Under the pieces are notes generated by a model. That model was given only the letters and a program-made list of their open reading frames with translations, was not told the DNA's origin and did no database searches. A stretch of 64,000 nt of DNA, from NCBI GenBank assembly GCA_903813345.2, contig CAIIXF020000003.1, positions 23,451,248 to 23,515,247 of the forward strand. The letters run 5' to 3'. Position numbers and translations under genes: made by a program. This document shows positions 1-11,900 of the stretch, one piece after another. Origin of the DNA: Owenia fusiformis (lineage: Eukaryota; Annelida; Polychaeta; Sabellida; Oweniidae). How positions within the stretch are numbered: position 1 is the first letter of the stretch; every line of letters starts with the position of its first letter.

Positions 1-380
1 TCTATTCTATATGTGGATTTTTATGAGATGCTTAACTCTCTTTATAGTGTGTTTGTTTATAGATTCTCAGGTCAGAGTGGATCGTTCTAAGTCAGAATTG
101 TCCTTGTCAGGTCATGAACATAAAATTGCTCTCTTTACTAGATCAACTTAACTTCATAAATTTTTGCATTTCACCTGTTTTCTAAGAATTTCGCCAGATC
201 CATTTTTTAAGTTCACATGGTTTTTGTACAGTTATTTTCAATCATCTTCATTCTTTCGTGGTTATAAGGTAAGATACTTTTATGGTTCTTATTCTTGCAT
301 CTTTAAGGAATAACCCATTATATCTTGAAACTATTTAACTCCCATATATTTAGATCTAAAGTGAAATATGAATACCATTT

Positions 381-527
381 ATCACCGCCAGAAGTGGTGA
401 CATAGAATTAAAGTCGTGAACGTTTTTGTGGATAGGGTTCATCGGTGGAAATTCGGCGTTTGTAACATCAACATCTGAAATAATTTGCAATAACTTACAA
501 GCTGGTGACATTTTGTTGCCTTGTTTT
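381..527. repeat. GTCACCACC-type short inverted-repeat element, copy 1
   Basis: A diverged copy of the most frequent dispersed repeat in the window. It opens with a small hairpin (ATCACCGCCAGAAGTGGTGA) and closes with GGTGACATTTTG followed by a CCTTGTT tail. The ends of better copies, ATGTCACCACC and GGTGGTGACAT, are inverted repeats of each other, which suggests a non-autonomous DNA transposon (MITE). Confidence 0.55.
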
Positions 528-1003
528 CTTATTTCATGATCTAAATATATTTAGAATGATAAATACACAAGTGAAACTAGAAAAATAAATTATATTTTGC
601 CATTTTGAATTTACAGGAACAAACAGGATGTACTAGTACTTGGAAATAAAATATCACATCTGTCACACTCTAAATGCTAAAAAAACTGGGAAATCAATTC
701 AAAATATGAATAAAGTTATGAATAAATCATATTGCCACTGCATCCATATGGATAAAAGTATGTCTGGTGAAACCCAAGAGCTGTATTATATATAATGAAA
801 ATGAAACATGTTTGAGATGATGTATTTGCGTGGCTTGAATATATGCCGTAATGCATGTAGGCAATTAGGATAATACGGAATGGGATCGGTTTATATTCAT
901 TCAGTTAATGGAGAAAACAATAGAACAAGTTGGCATTTATGGGAATAGCTAGAATGGATATTAGAATTGGATCATGTTGATACAGCAGGTTGATAATAAT
1001 TAT

Positions 1004-1850
1004 CCCACCAAATGAAGTTCCAATAAGGATATTGGGAAGCCATCTATTCTGTCTCTGTCCGTCTGTCTGTCAATAACTTTATCTCCTATCTTAATTGGAC
1101 TTGAAACAAAAGTGAAGGTTATCCACAAATGATTTGATGAATTCAGTTATTTTCTTTGGTATGCGAAATACCTGAAGTTTTCTTATGTAGTAATTTTAAG
1201 AAAAATAGCTTGATCACATAGCAGACAAATCTTCTGATTCCACCACCCAATATATATAGGTCACTCAAAATCTGCTTTTAAGAGCTTTCTACCCATGATA
1301 CCAAAATGGGACATTCATCTTTAGTTGTTTTGATTGAGTGATATCACACTACTATACCCCCATACTGTATCCTGTATTCCTTTGAAAGAAATACAGGCTA
1401 CATCGAAGTTGCAAATGGAGGATGTTTGTTTATTTCCAAAGTTCTGAAACTATACTAGATTTTACATATATTCCATGTGTTCTACTATACATTGTATAGA
1501 TTCATCGAGCAGTTTGCAACGTATTATTACCAGAAAAGCCCAATAGACAAAGAGAGAATACCCGCTCCATTTGCTACTTAACTGTACCCTGTATCCTTTT
1601 TAAATATCATGTGGTAAGGTAGAGTGGATATATCATTTTATAGAAAATCAAACCAGTGGTATATCACATCGCTTAAATATTTTCCATTCATGTTTAGGTT
1701 GTGAAAAACATTGCAAGCTTAAACTCCCTAGTGAATATGAAGTATACTAATCTTATTGAAATATCCTATCTATTTATTCATATGATGAAAAGTTCAACAT
1801 GACTTGTTAATTGATGTTGTGTTCATTGGGTTTGCTACGCCCTGGAGTTG
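1004..1850. repeat. Relic of the TATCCCA...CGTCCGTCTGTC element
   Basis: The left edge has TTATCCCACCAAATGAAGTT and then a CTGTCTCTGTCCGTCTGTCTG tract followed by CAATAACTTTATC. The right edge reads TTGGGTTTGCTACGCCCTGG. The same left and right landmarks bound the better-preserved element at 28,060-29,110, so this looks like an older relative. No coding capacity is visible. Edges are approximate. Confidence 0.5.
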
Positions 1851-2671
1851 CTGTTTGTCTAGTCTACCGTTGCAGGTCTTCAATAACAAACACATAAATA
1901 AAAACCTTGCTTAATAATAAATAAACATAGGTTGCCACATCTACACACCTACATAAAAACTAAACCAAGAAATTGGCACCTTCACAATAAAATCGAGTTG
2001 TTTAATTGATGTCTTAACAAACAAGAAATGTGTTACATTTTTTGCCCTTTACAAATTGTCACATCGATTAATACATGATGTTGTTAAAAGGGTTACTAAT
2101 GACTGATTAAAATGTTCGATTGTAAACAGTTTTGGAGTTAAGGCTGTTATAGCTTATGCAGTTTATGAAGTAGGCTAGCTACAAGCCCCCCCCCCCTGTG
2201 ACCCTCCTCCCACTACTTGACTACTCAGGAATGAAAACTTCTCACACAGGCCAGGGGAGGTGTGTAATGAGGTGGCATATAGGCGTGTAGCTAGACCATT
2301 CATGAAGATCAAGTTGGAGTTAGTGAAACCTTGGGAATCAAGATGGAATTCATGTAATTACCTTACATTTTCTCATATTCCCTTGCCTAATGGTTGACTG
2401 ATTAGTGTCATTTTACAAACAGAAATCAACAGTCTTTAACCCTTTAATTCCATTGGTTTAGATTACTTTCCCATTGTATCATGTAAATCAAATCACGATT
2501 ATTCAGTTTACGCTTTGCTATAAATGGCATTCAAATACAAGATATAGAGTGATAAGAGAGTAATATCATATCTCTTGATAAAAAAATTCAAAGATAAATT
2601 TCATGGGAAAGTGGTTTGAAGTACCAATGAAGACAAAATAGTTTGAAATCATAGATTCATGTGCTACATTC

Positions 2672-2880
2672 TCAGGCCCGTAACCAGGATTTGCCAAGGG
2701 GGGGTTCATTTTTCAAAAATTTCCAGGGGGGGTTCACATTTGACAATTTTGGCCCAAATATGGCTAAAATCACTTGAGAAGTGCTCAAAATTGTGAAAAA
2801 CTGCATGATTTTGAAAGAATTTTTGGCCAGGGGGGGGGGTTCGCCCGAACCCTGCGAACCCCCCCTGGCTACGGGCCTGA
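2672..2880. repeat. CAGGCCCGTAACCAGG inverted-repeat element (MITE), copy 1
   Basis: The element begins TCAGGCCCGTAACCAGG and ends CCTGGCTACGGGCCTGA, which are near-perfect inverted repeats. The inside has G-runs around GGGGGGTTCA and a shared core (TCACTTGAGAAGTGCTCA, TGAAAAACTGCATGATTTTG). The same core recurs at 19,113-19,260. The minus-strand open frame over it is not a gene. Confidence 0.75.
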
Positions 2881-3359
2881 TTCTAAAAGATAAGATATAG
2901 GCTGTCAATATATCCAAGACGCTGACCAGGAAATGATTGAAAGCGCTGTAGAACAAGACACTAATTATTATTTACACTCAGGTTGCATTACTGCTTATTA
3001 CTACCTTCGTGTAACTAAAATAAAGAACTTCAAGTTACGAGTTCCAGTTGATTAGAATAAAATAGAGGAATTATTAAGGGACTGAAAGGAATAAGATACA
3101 TCTCCCTCATTATATTACATCATCTAGAAATACCATGTTTTATATTCTTGTTTGGAATTCTGTGAACTAATTTAGAAAAAATGATTATTTTAGGTATGGG
3201 TGATGTGGGCAGATTGAGTGTGATTTAAATTAATGGAAGCGTCCATTTGTACCAGGTTAATATCTCAATGTAGACTGCTTCAAGGGCAAGAATAAACCCA
3301 TAATCACCCATTAGTCTTTGATAGATTACCTTACCTAATTTTAATCAAACCCCATTTGA

Positions 3360-3730
3360 AATAAAGCTCACTATTAAGAGCAGAGGTCAGTATAAAAGCA
3401 GAGCCTTCTTAAACAGAGTCCTCTTTAAAAAATAGAGCTCATTATAAAGACAGAGCCTTCTTAAGAATTGACCTTTTAAAGATAGAGCTCATTATAAAGA
3501 CAGAGCCTTCTTAAGAATTGACCTTTTAAATATAGAGCTCATTTAAGGGAAGAGCCTGGTATAAAAGCAGTGCCTATCTCTCACAATAAGGACAGAGCCT
3601 TCTTAAAAGAGCTTATTATTAGGGCAAAGCCTTCTTAAAAATACAAGCCTTTTTATTATTATTATCAAATATAGAGCTAAATATAAGGATAGAGCATTGC
3701 ATAAAAACAGTGCCGTTTTAACAGTCTTCT
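3360..3730. repeat. Imperfect tandem repeat, AGAGCC...TATAAAGACAG type
   Basis: Degenerate units built around GAGCTCATTATAAAGACAGA and GCCTTCTTAAGAATTGACC repeat about ten times. Units at 3,438-3,476 and 3,488-3,530 are nearly identical; the others are diverged. No coding potential. Confidence 0.6.
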
Positions 3731-3754
3731 TTAAAATAGACCTGACTGAGTGTT

Positions 3755-4650
3755 AATATAGTATAAATTAGATGTCAATATACATGGAGTAGGAATTAGA
3801 TGTTAATATTACAGATTTGGAGGTTAATATAGTAGCAATTAGGTGTTAATATTACAAGAATTTGATATAAATACAATGAATTGGATTTTAATACAATAAA
3901 AATGAGATGTTAATGGCACAGGAATTACATGTTAATATTACAGAATTGGATGTTAATAATACATAATTGGGTGTTAATATAGTTGGAATTCAATGTTATT
4001 GTTACAGGAATTAGATGTTTATAATACAAAATTGGATGTTAATATTGCAGGAATAAGATTTTAATACAGTAAGAATGAAATGTTAATATTACAGGAATTA
4101 CATGTTAATATAACAAGAATTGGATGTTAATATTACGGAAATTTGATGTTAATATACTAGAAATTGGATGTTGATATTACAGGAATTAGATTTTAATATG
4201 GTAAGAATGAGATGTTAATGCAGCAGGAATTGCATGTTAATATAACATGAATTAGATGTTAATATAGCAGGAATTGGATGTTAATATTACAGGAATTACA
4301 TGTTAATGAAGCTGGAATTGGATTTTAATATTACAGGAATTAGATGTTAATATTACTGGAATTAGATGTTAATAATACAAAATTGGATGTTAATATAATT
4401 GGAATTAGGTGTTAATATAGCAGGAATTTGATGTTAATGTAATGTCAATATTACAGGAATCGGATGTTAATATTACAGGAATTGGATGTTAATATTACAG
4501 GAATAAGATGTTAATACAGCAGGAATTATATGTTAATATTACCGGAATTGTATGGATATAACAGGAATTAGATCTTCATATAACAGGAATTGGGTATTGA
4601 TATAATAAATGAAATTAATCTTTCCAGCAGGAATTAGATTCTTATTAAGC
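3755..4650. repeat. 22-bp minisatellite (TTAGATGTTAATATTACAGG type)
   Basis: About 40 imperfect copies of a roughly 22-bp unit around GGAATTAGATGTTAATATTA run without break. Substitutions and small length changes between units suggest an old array. The repeated TTAATATTACAG looks like a splice acceptor by chance, but there are no exons. Confidence 0.8.
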
Positions 4651-5289
4651 AGGAATCACTGCCATAAACTCATTTGTCAATAGAACCACTAAACAAATGC
4701 ATTTCCAGAGAATGATTCAATAGGAGACAATTATTGATTTCTTTCAATTTCGTAAGTTGTTTTTGATTTAATCCGACAAGAGAAACCTCGACCTTTTCGT
4801 CTTTATTTGATGAACAGAAATAGCTGTTTATTTAGACTGCAGTAACCAATAGTACAGTCCCACTCAAGATCAATGTTAATGCGTCCAATATTTCCTGAGA
4901 AATACTCTGGAAAGTGATTAAGATGATATGGACTTTTTTTAAATTGGATTTTGGTGTTTTTATTTAAAAGGGATATCCAAGCATATTGGTTTTACAGGTA
5001 AGTACATTATGTGATTGAAAATTGCAAGTTTTCTTTGAGAAAAGTACATACAAAATTGATGTTATTGAGTTCAACGACTTGTTCTTCTAATAACCCTTGT
5101 GGAATCTATTGGTTGCCGTAGTTGGGTTTTAACAGGGAATAGAGGTACTGAGAGGAATAAGTGGTTCAAACACAAAGTCCATTCACTTAATTTAAGTATA
5201 TAAGTGCATAATTAGACTAACAACAGAGATTGGAGATTGGACATAAATAGCACTGGTTTTTTATTTAAGAATAAAGGACCCAAGGTCCT

Positions 5290-6240
5290 GTGCTTACACA
5301 GTTTGGAACCTTCAGAGGAATGTATATCCTGACTTTCAAACAAAAATATTTATTTGGATTTGTCGTCTCGAACTTTGAGTAACTTAGATAGCACAGTTGT
5401 GTGACCTAGTTTGATGACCTTTGACCTTGAAAATTTTACTTATTTAGAGCTCAGTAAGGTCTATTGTGATTAAGCTGACCAAAATTTACATCCAAAAATC
5501 AATTTGAAAAATCAACTTTTTGACCTTTCGAAGGTCACTGAAGGTCAAGTAAAGGTCAAATTCTAAAACTAATGTCAGATTTGAACTCCTGGTAACTTGT
5601 AGATGATTTTCAAAAAAAATTGGTCAAATTGATGCAAGTTGAAAAATAACTTTTTTTACTGTTTCTTGATGTCAAATATCTCAGAAACGGTAAAAATTTG
5701 ATGCTGACATATATTGAGCAATATGTAGGGAATGCATAAATCTAGCAATGATGTAACTCATTGCAAGAAATGATCAAGTATAAGGCAAACTTTGAGAAAC
5801 TTGTCAATCACAAAACCTGCCATTGACTTTATACATGAGAAAGTTTCCTGAAAATGACGAAGTCCTACTTTTTGTCAAATTTTATAGAGTAAACACCAAA
5901 AAATGTAATTCCAAGAGCTTTGAGATCTTCAGAAGACATAAGTTGCATATACAGCAACTACTACAAGTTATTTGAAAGTTCTACTTCAACAAAGTGTCCA
6001 GTTTTTACAGAATATTTGACTTTTTGAAGTCAAAATGAGCAATTTCTCGGAAACCAGGCAAACTTGGGAAATGGCGATGATAGGTCAAATAGGCATTATA
6101 GATATGCATAAAATGAATGTGGATATGACTCAATTCGAAGAGCAGTTCTAATTTGTGTGGCCAATGTTGACAGACGGACCAACAGACGGACGGACTGACA
6201 GACGCCTGGTCGATTCCATAGGCTCACTGTGTGACCCAAT
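5290..6240. repeat. Old dispersed repeat with ACGGACGGAC tract
   Basis: The stretch has recurrent motifs such as TGACCTTTGACCTTGA and AAGGTCACTGAAGGTCAAG, and ends in a CAGACGGACCAACAGACGGA tract followed by CACTGTGTGACCCAATAAG. This layout (long AT-rich body, GACG tract near one end) matches the other GTCC/GACG-bearing elements in the window in reverse orientation. Edges are uncertain and no open frame is present. Confidence 0.4.
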
Positions 6241-8826
6241 AAGTGCTTTTCTATACTTAATTATTTCCTCTAGTAAGGTTTTTCAACTTCCTCTTACAAT
6301 GGAAATGGGATATAAAAAAACGTTTAGGTAATATTGTAATGATAGTGGTAGGTGCATCATGAACCCTTACTAATAAGTTGATGCTGCTTCTTAAAAGAGA
6401 GTTTCATACTCATATTAGACTCATATTGGACTGCACTAGACTCAGAAGAAACACTAAGGGTAACCCTTAACATATTCTGTAAATTGTGTGAAAATAATGA
6501 AGAATATCCCTCTATTTATGAGAGTATTAGCTATTTTTGTTGCAGAGAATCTTCAAGAGCTCATCTTCTGATGAACCTGTATTTTATAGGAGATCCAACT
6601 GTTAATATAATCAATTGATTTCACCCTTGAATACTATTAAGGTGGTGTTTTACAAGTGTAATAGGAGGGACACTCTTATTGAAGACAAATCTGGATTTAT
6701 GAGCTTAAGCATGATATACTATGTAGGATTGGGCGAATATAAGATACTTTATTCAAAATTATGAGAAAACTAATATGGATTAGAATGGCAAGAATATATT
6801 TTGCAATGTAAGAATTTACGCTCTCAACTAGTCGCAAGAAAACAGCTGATGATATACTTTTTTACATAATTTTGTACAGGGACCATGATTAAGGAGAGGG
6901 AGTAAGCTATATGAATATCAAAAAATGGGGCAATTTTGAAAGAATACATATCATTAAAATGAATTTGAAAAATTAGAAATGGACCCTTTTTTAAAAAAGG
7001 TGGGGCCCATTTTTCAAAATGAAGTCAATTAGGCCTGTTAGGCCCAAACTGAAAAAATACCTACTTGAAGGCAATTAAGAGCATCAAATTACTATCTCTC
7101 AATGAGTAATAATAAGTTGTTTACCAAAGATAGATATTATTACAATCACTTAACAGCTTGTTAGTGCTTCAGTTTATCAATTGCGTTGCTTTTGTAAAGC
7201 AATAACCACGTGTAGAATTCCAGGCACTTGTGCCAGTTGCTTATATCGGTGGTGATGATTAGATGGAGCTGCATTGAAATGAATCACTGTGTGAAAAGCA
7301 ATTCCGTTAATGTTACCATATCAGATAAATTATTTCTTTATTTACTACAAAACTGAATATAAAAATCATTAATATTCATGGAAAAGGAGAAAATACCTAT
7401 AGAGAAACACTATACTGTTTGCGGTATGTTCCATCTTTGATTCAGTCAGACTTCTTCTCTTAACTAATGAATTGCCATGGTGTAGAAACACAGACATTCT
7501 TCAATAGATGAAAATATTGTTTTGCTTGTTTATGTAAAAACTGGTATGGTTTTACCTGGAATTGAACTTACTAGTTTTAAATGAGATTTTGATTGATCAA
7601 CTAAAGGCATAAATATATCCTCCTTCATAGTATTAGTATATTAGCAGTCTTTCAACTGTTGGGGATGTCTTTTGATAAGATTGGGTGGGGGGCAAAGGGT
7701 AAAAGGTACATAAAATGTTAGATACCAGTTTTTGCATCTTGATCCATCAAGGTATTACATACATATTACATACGTATTTATGACTGAAGGAATACACTGG
7801 TTTAACAATATGAGTCTTCATCTATGTTAGGTAAAATAGTTTTAAATAATGAAGATGTAGAAATTCAATGACATGAAATGTCATACAAAATTACTCAATA
7901 TATGTGATGGTAAAGAGTAGCTATAATGCTATAGGTGAAAAATTAGTTCAGTAACCTTTAAAAAACTCCTCACAGTTAGCATGTTTGTATTTACAGGTTG
8001 GTCCAAAAATGTGAACCCCTTTTTTTATTCACGTAATATAATTATTATCAAGTGTTACATTTACACACTAGATACCCATAGGGGGGTAAGCTGGGGAGGG
8101 GGGCTATATCAGTGCATTAACAAAAATTGGAAAAACAACCCATATAAATTATTACCTGCATTAATGAGCTAATATTCTCACAAGTTTTAGACGAAGGTCT
8201 TAAGTTTTTGTTGGTACCATAAAAGTCACTCAGTCTTAATCTTGTAGAAGATTATGGCATCAACAGACATGCCTGATTATGGATGAAGTGCTCAATCCAT
8301 GCTCATTTTTCACTGCTCAAAATGTTTAGATACATCTTTATTTTTCCTTAAAATGAAGAAAAATGCATTAAAAATGCAAAATACCCCTAGATATGCTGGA
8401 TAGAGCATATTTTCGGTACTTCAGAAGATGAGGAACATTTTGCCATGATATGTGAAAAAAAACATCAGAATGAAAACTTTTGTTTGATATCCTTAGGCCA
8501 TTTCTAAAATTATAGGCAGTACTGATGTTATATTTTAATAGATGTGTCATAAAATTGTTATGTAATTTTGTTTTGTATTGGCAATTTTTTTTTATCAATC
8601 ATTCAAAAAGTTATATTGACATTTTACAAAATATACATCACATCTGATTTTTTCATTTTGTCATGCTGTATTTCAATATTGACTTTTTGTAGTTGTACTT
8701 TTGTCTGATTTTAGTTTTGTTTAGTTTTATTTATTAGTGACCAATGTGTCATTGCTACGCCATCAGAGTCAATATACATGTAGATTGATTATAAGTGTAA
8801 ATGATTACAATTATTTAATTCTAGAT

Positions 8827-8889
8827 ATGCAGTTAGAATGAAATCTGGAACTACGCTCTGGTTGCCATAGTAGCAGCATGGGGAGATGA
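8827..8889 (+). promoter_or_regulatory. Three short upstream ORFs ahead of the receptor start
   Basis: In the presumed 5' leader, ATGs at 8,827 (4 codons), 8,838 (10 codons, ends TAG) and 8,878 (3 codons) precede the main start. The stop of the last one, TGA at 8,887-8,889, overlaps the main ATG at 8,886 as ATGA. This could lower translation or allow termination-reinitiation. It is relevant only if transcription begins upstream of 8,827. An acceptor-like CTAG at 8,821-8,824 could also start this exon. Confidence 0.4.
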
Positions 8890-8964
8890 AGATGTGGAAC
8901 CAGTTGGTGATATGTCTTGTTGTCATAGCAACCGTGGCCGACACCAAATGTCTTGATGAACCTG
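8886..8964 (+). other. VKR: VKR exon 1: signal peptide
   Basis: The exon encodes MKMWNQLVICLVVIATVADT, a short N-terminus, then a hydrophobic stretch and a small-residue cleavage region before KCLDEP. The donor is G|GTAGGA, leaving phase 1, which the exon at 12,179 completes as GAT. The intron that follows (8,965-12,178) is the longest in the gene and carries two inverted-repeat elements. Confidence 0.75.
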
Positions 8965-11900
8965 GTAGGAATAGTTTTGAAATATTTGAAAATGATTTAT
9001 ATTAATGAATAAAAAAGAGAATGACATTCAATAACCCTGGCTTACTCTTTATTTCTACTCAGTCCGGACCACAGCTACAAGAAAGCCTGTCTGAAATATG
9101 AAGATGTACTTGGGATATTGCAGTAGATTGCACTATAGCTATATACATGTATTTCCATATGAGAAACACAAGGGCTGTGATTTATATTGCAATGGATCTT
9201 GTCCATATAAACTGTGAACTTGATCATGAAATCCATGAGTAACTGGAGATATATAATGCTAAAATCCATCTACATATTGATTTACTTGCAAGATTAATGT
9301 GCCTTGAAAAACCTGTCAGATCCATGACATACAGTCATTAGCAAGCATGCAGTATATATCATTAAAGCCTACCATTCTAGTCTAGTTTCTTGCACTTTAT
9401 ATAAGGTTTGCACTTGACTTTGACAATAAGGATAGTTCATTGATTATAATTGTTGGGAAATTTAGCCATCTGCTTGCACACAGGGTACTAACTTTGACCG
9501 TTAATTTGAATTTTTGACCGACCAGATGTTTGAAAATCAAGGATTGCGAGTCTCATACTGTAACGTTTTTCTTCCAAACTTGTTCTATTCAAAGTAAAAC
9601 AAAATATCCTTTCTGTCAGTGCATTGCTTTATTGTAGAGTCCCTTGTTTAAGCAGCATTTTGGTCCCCAGCTGTAAGAAACCTTTCTCACAGCTGTAGAC
9701 CAAAGTGCCGCTGGACGTAGGGACTCTGTTTAATAGAATAATATACCAACTGAAAGGTTTGAATGGAACAAGTTTGAAGAAAAACGGTGCAGTATGACAC
9801 TCGCAATCCTTTATTTTCAAACATCTGGTAGGTCAAAAATTCAAATAAACGGTTGAAGTTAGTACCTCATGTTGATGTGACAGCTGAAATCGGTTGAAAT
9901 GTACTTAATGCTTTTCAGTGCCACCTGTTCCTTGTTCCAGAAACAGTACTTACTATTTTGAATATCTTACACATTTTTGTCTATTCAATAATTAAGTAGC
10001 ATATGTATTTCATGCTAGAAGGTCCAATTTATTTTAAAATATGATAGAACATATCTACTTTAGCTCTATACAATTGCTGGTATTTGCTGTATACCCAAAG
10101 AATTTTGAATTCTAGTTCTGTACCTGGTTTATTAACATTACATGCATCAGTATTGTATTTACTAGACCCTCTATACATGTACAAATACCACCTGCTGTCA
10201 TATGCATTGTATAAAGTAAATATGTATACTAGATAAATATTCAATTGGGAAGTTTTCTATTCTATATAATATTATGTTTTCTATATGTTATAAAGAAATT
10301 ATCGAAATAATATGGATAAATGAGCATTTGAGTTTTTAGATTGGATCCATATTTTATATGATATACTACTTTTTTCAAGGCCTGACTTCGTCGCTAACCT
10401 TCTAAAGGTTAGAACCCGAATCTTAATGAAACCATATCACCTTTGTTGCGTCGATGATGATGCATAAACATAGCATTTGATAGAAATTAGTGTAAATGCT
10501 TTTCCGACTTTTTCATTTTTCATCAATGTTGACTTTCGGGAAGGCGTTGTAGTTATCACGAAATAACGCATTGACCCTTGAGTTTACTTTGTTGACGTGT
10601 CAACCAAGCATGTCTGGTGTGAAAATTAAAAGAATATTAAGCAATGTTCTACATCCGCCAAGCTAAGTGAAGTAGCCAATATAAAATTACCAATTTCAAG
10701 TGAAGTACGCAACGAACGAAACTGCGTGATCTACAGTCCCACTATTTGTCTGAACGAAATGCTACGTAGAAATATGAGCCGTCTGCTGTATTAGTCGATT
10801 AATAGAGTAAGACCTGTTGGTGATGCTTTATAATTTAGACCAAAACATTGAAGAACATACGAACCTGTAAATCGTGAAAACAACGAACAAATATTCGGTT
10901 TTCATATATGTTCGGTAATTTTTCGTATTGAAACTTCCGGAACTTACAAGGAAATCATTCATTTTCTCGGTCCATGATTTACCTCTTGGATGTTGTGGCA
11001 AATGCTCCATGGTTGACGGAACAAAGGTGATATGGTTTCATTAAGATTCGGGTTCTAACCTTTAGAAGGTAAGTCAGACTCCCAAATGTCAGCTAACTCT
11101 TATATTTAGCATGTTAGCGACGAAGTCAGGCCTTGAAAAAAGTAGTACAAGAAGCTTTTAGAGAGACTTGACATGAGCAGGGTATGCTGTGTAGTGTTGC
11201 ATTAGTATTTTTGCTATTCGAAGGAAATATAATCAAGCCCAGATATGAAATTCTCTGGACCAGTCCTTATATATTATATCTTATCCTATCCTGCAGGCAC
11301 CCTTGATCTGGTTGTAGCAGAGTTGAGCTCATTGACCTTATTCAGTATGTTCTGGTTTTTGGATAACCCTTTTCACACTAAACAACTGCATATGATTGCG
11401 GTTAGGAATTAACAAAAGAACATTGAATTCTTTTTATTTAGTCTACTTTGCGCATTCTGCATATAATTGTGGTTAGGAAACAACAAAAGAAACTTGAATT
11501 CTTTTTTATTTAACAGACTTTGTGTATTTGAAAAATATTCTATTTGAAAGGGTGTATTTACCTATTTTTTATCTGCAGAAACCTTCACTGAGATTTTCTG
11601 TAGTTTTGTCATTGAAAAACCCTCACATAAAATTATAAAAGAGGTCATGGTACAAATGATATTTGAAATAGGTGGAATAAAGATGAATTGTGATATTTTC
11701 AAAGAAATCATTTTGAAATGATGTTGTCTTTGCTGATTTTAATGTTTCCTTTCCCTTTGGAAAAAGTAAGAAGGCATTGAACAGTAATTTTAAGAATATG
11801 GGAATATTTCATCTTTTCATTTCTGTTCTCTCAGTGTACTATTAGTCAGTCCAATGCATTCCTTCAAGAAAACACTATGTTCTACTGTATTATAATAAAT

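Larger units (their letters stand above)
1..8885. other. Intergenic / upstream region, no gene seen
   Basis: No exon chain with splice sites and a recognisable protein was found here on either strand. The region is AT-rich and holds transposon relics at about 1,004-1,850, 2,672-2,880 and 5,290-6,240, a copy of the GTCACCACC element at 381-527, imperfect repeats at 3,360-3,730 and a 22-bp array at 3,755-4,650. The rest (for example 6,250-8,800) shows nothing I can name. Untranslated first exons of the receptor gene could lie here unseen. Confidence 0.6.

Noticed and set aside
2672-2956. Minus-strand 94-codon frame (RPVARGGSQGSGEPPP)
   Set aside because: It runs through an inverted-repeat transposon whose relatives are non-coding; this translation is a by-product of its ends.
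10828-11010. Minus-strand 60-codon frame inside the 780-bp MITE (possible transposase remnant)
   Set aside because: Too short, no DDE-type or helix-turn-helix pattern seen.
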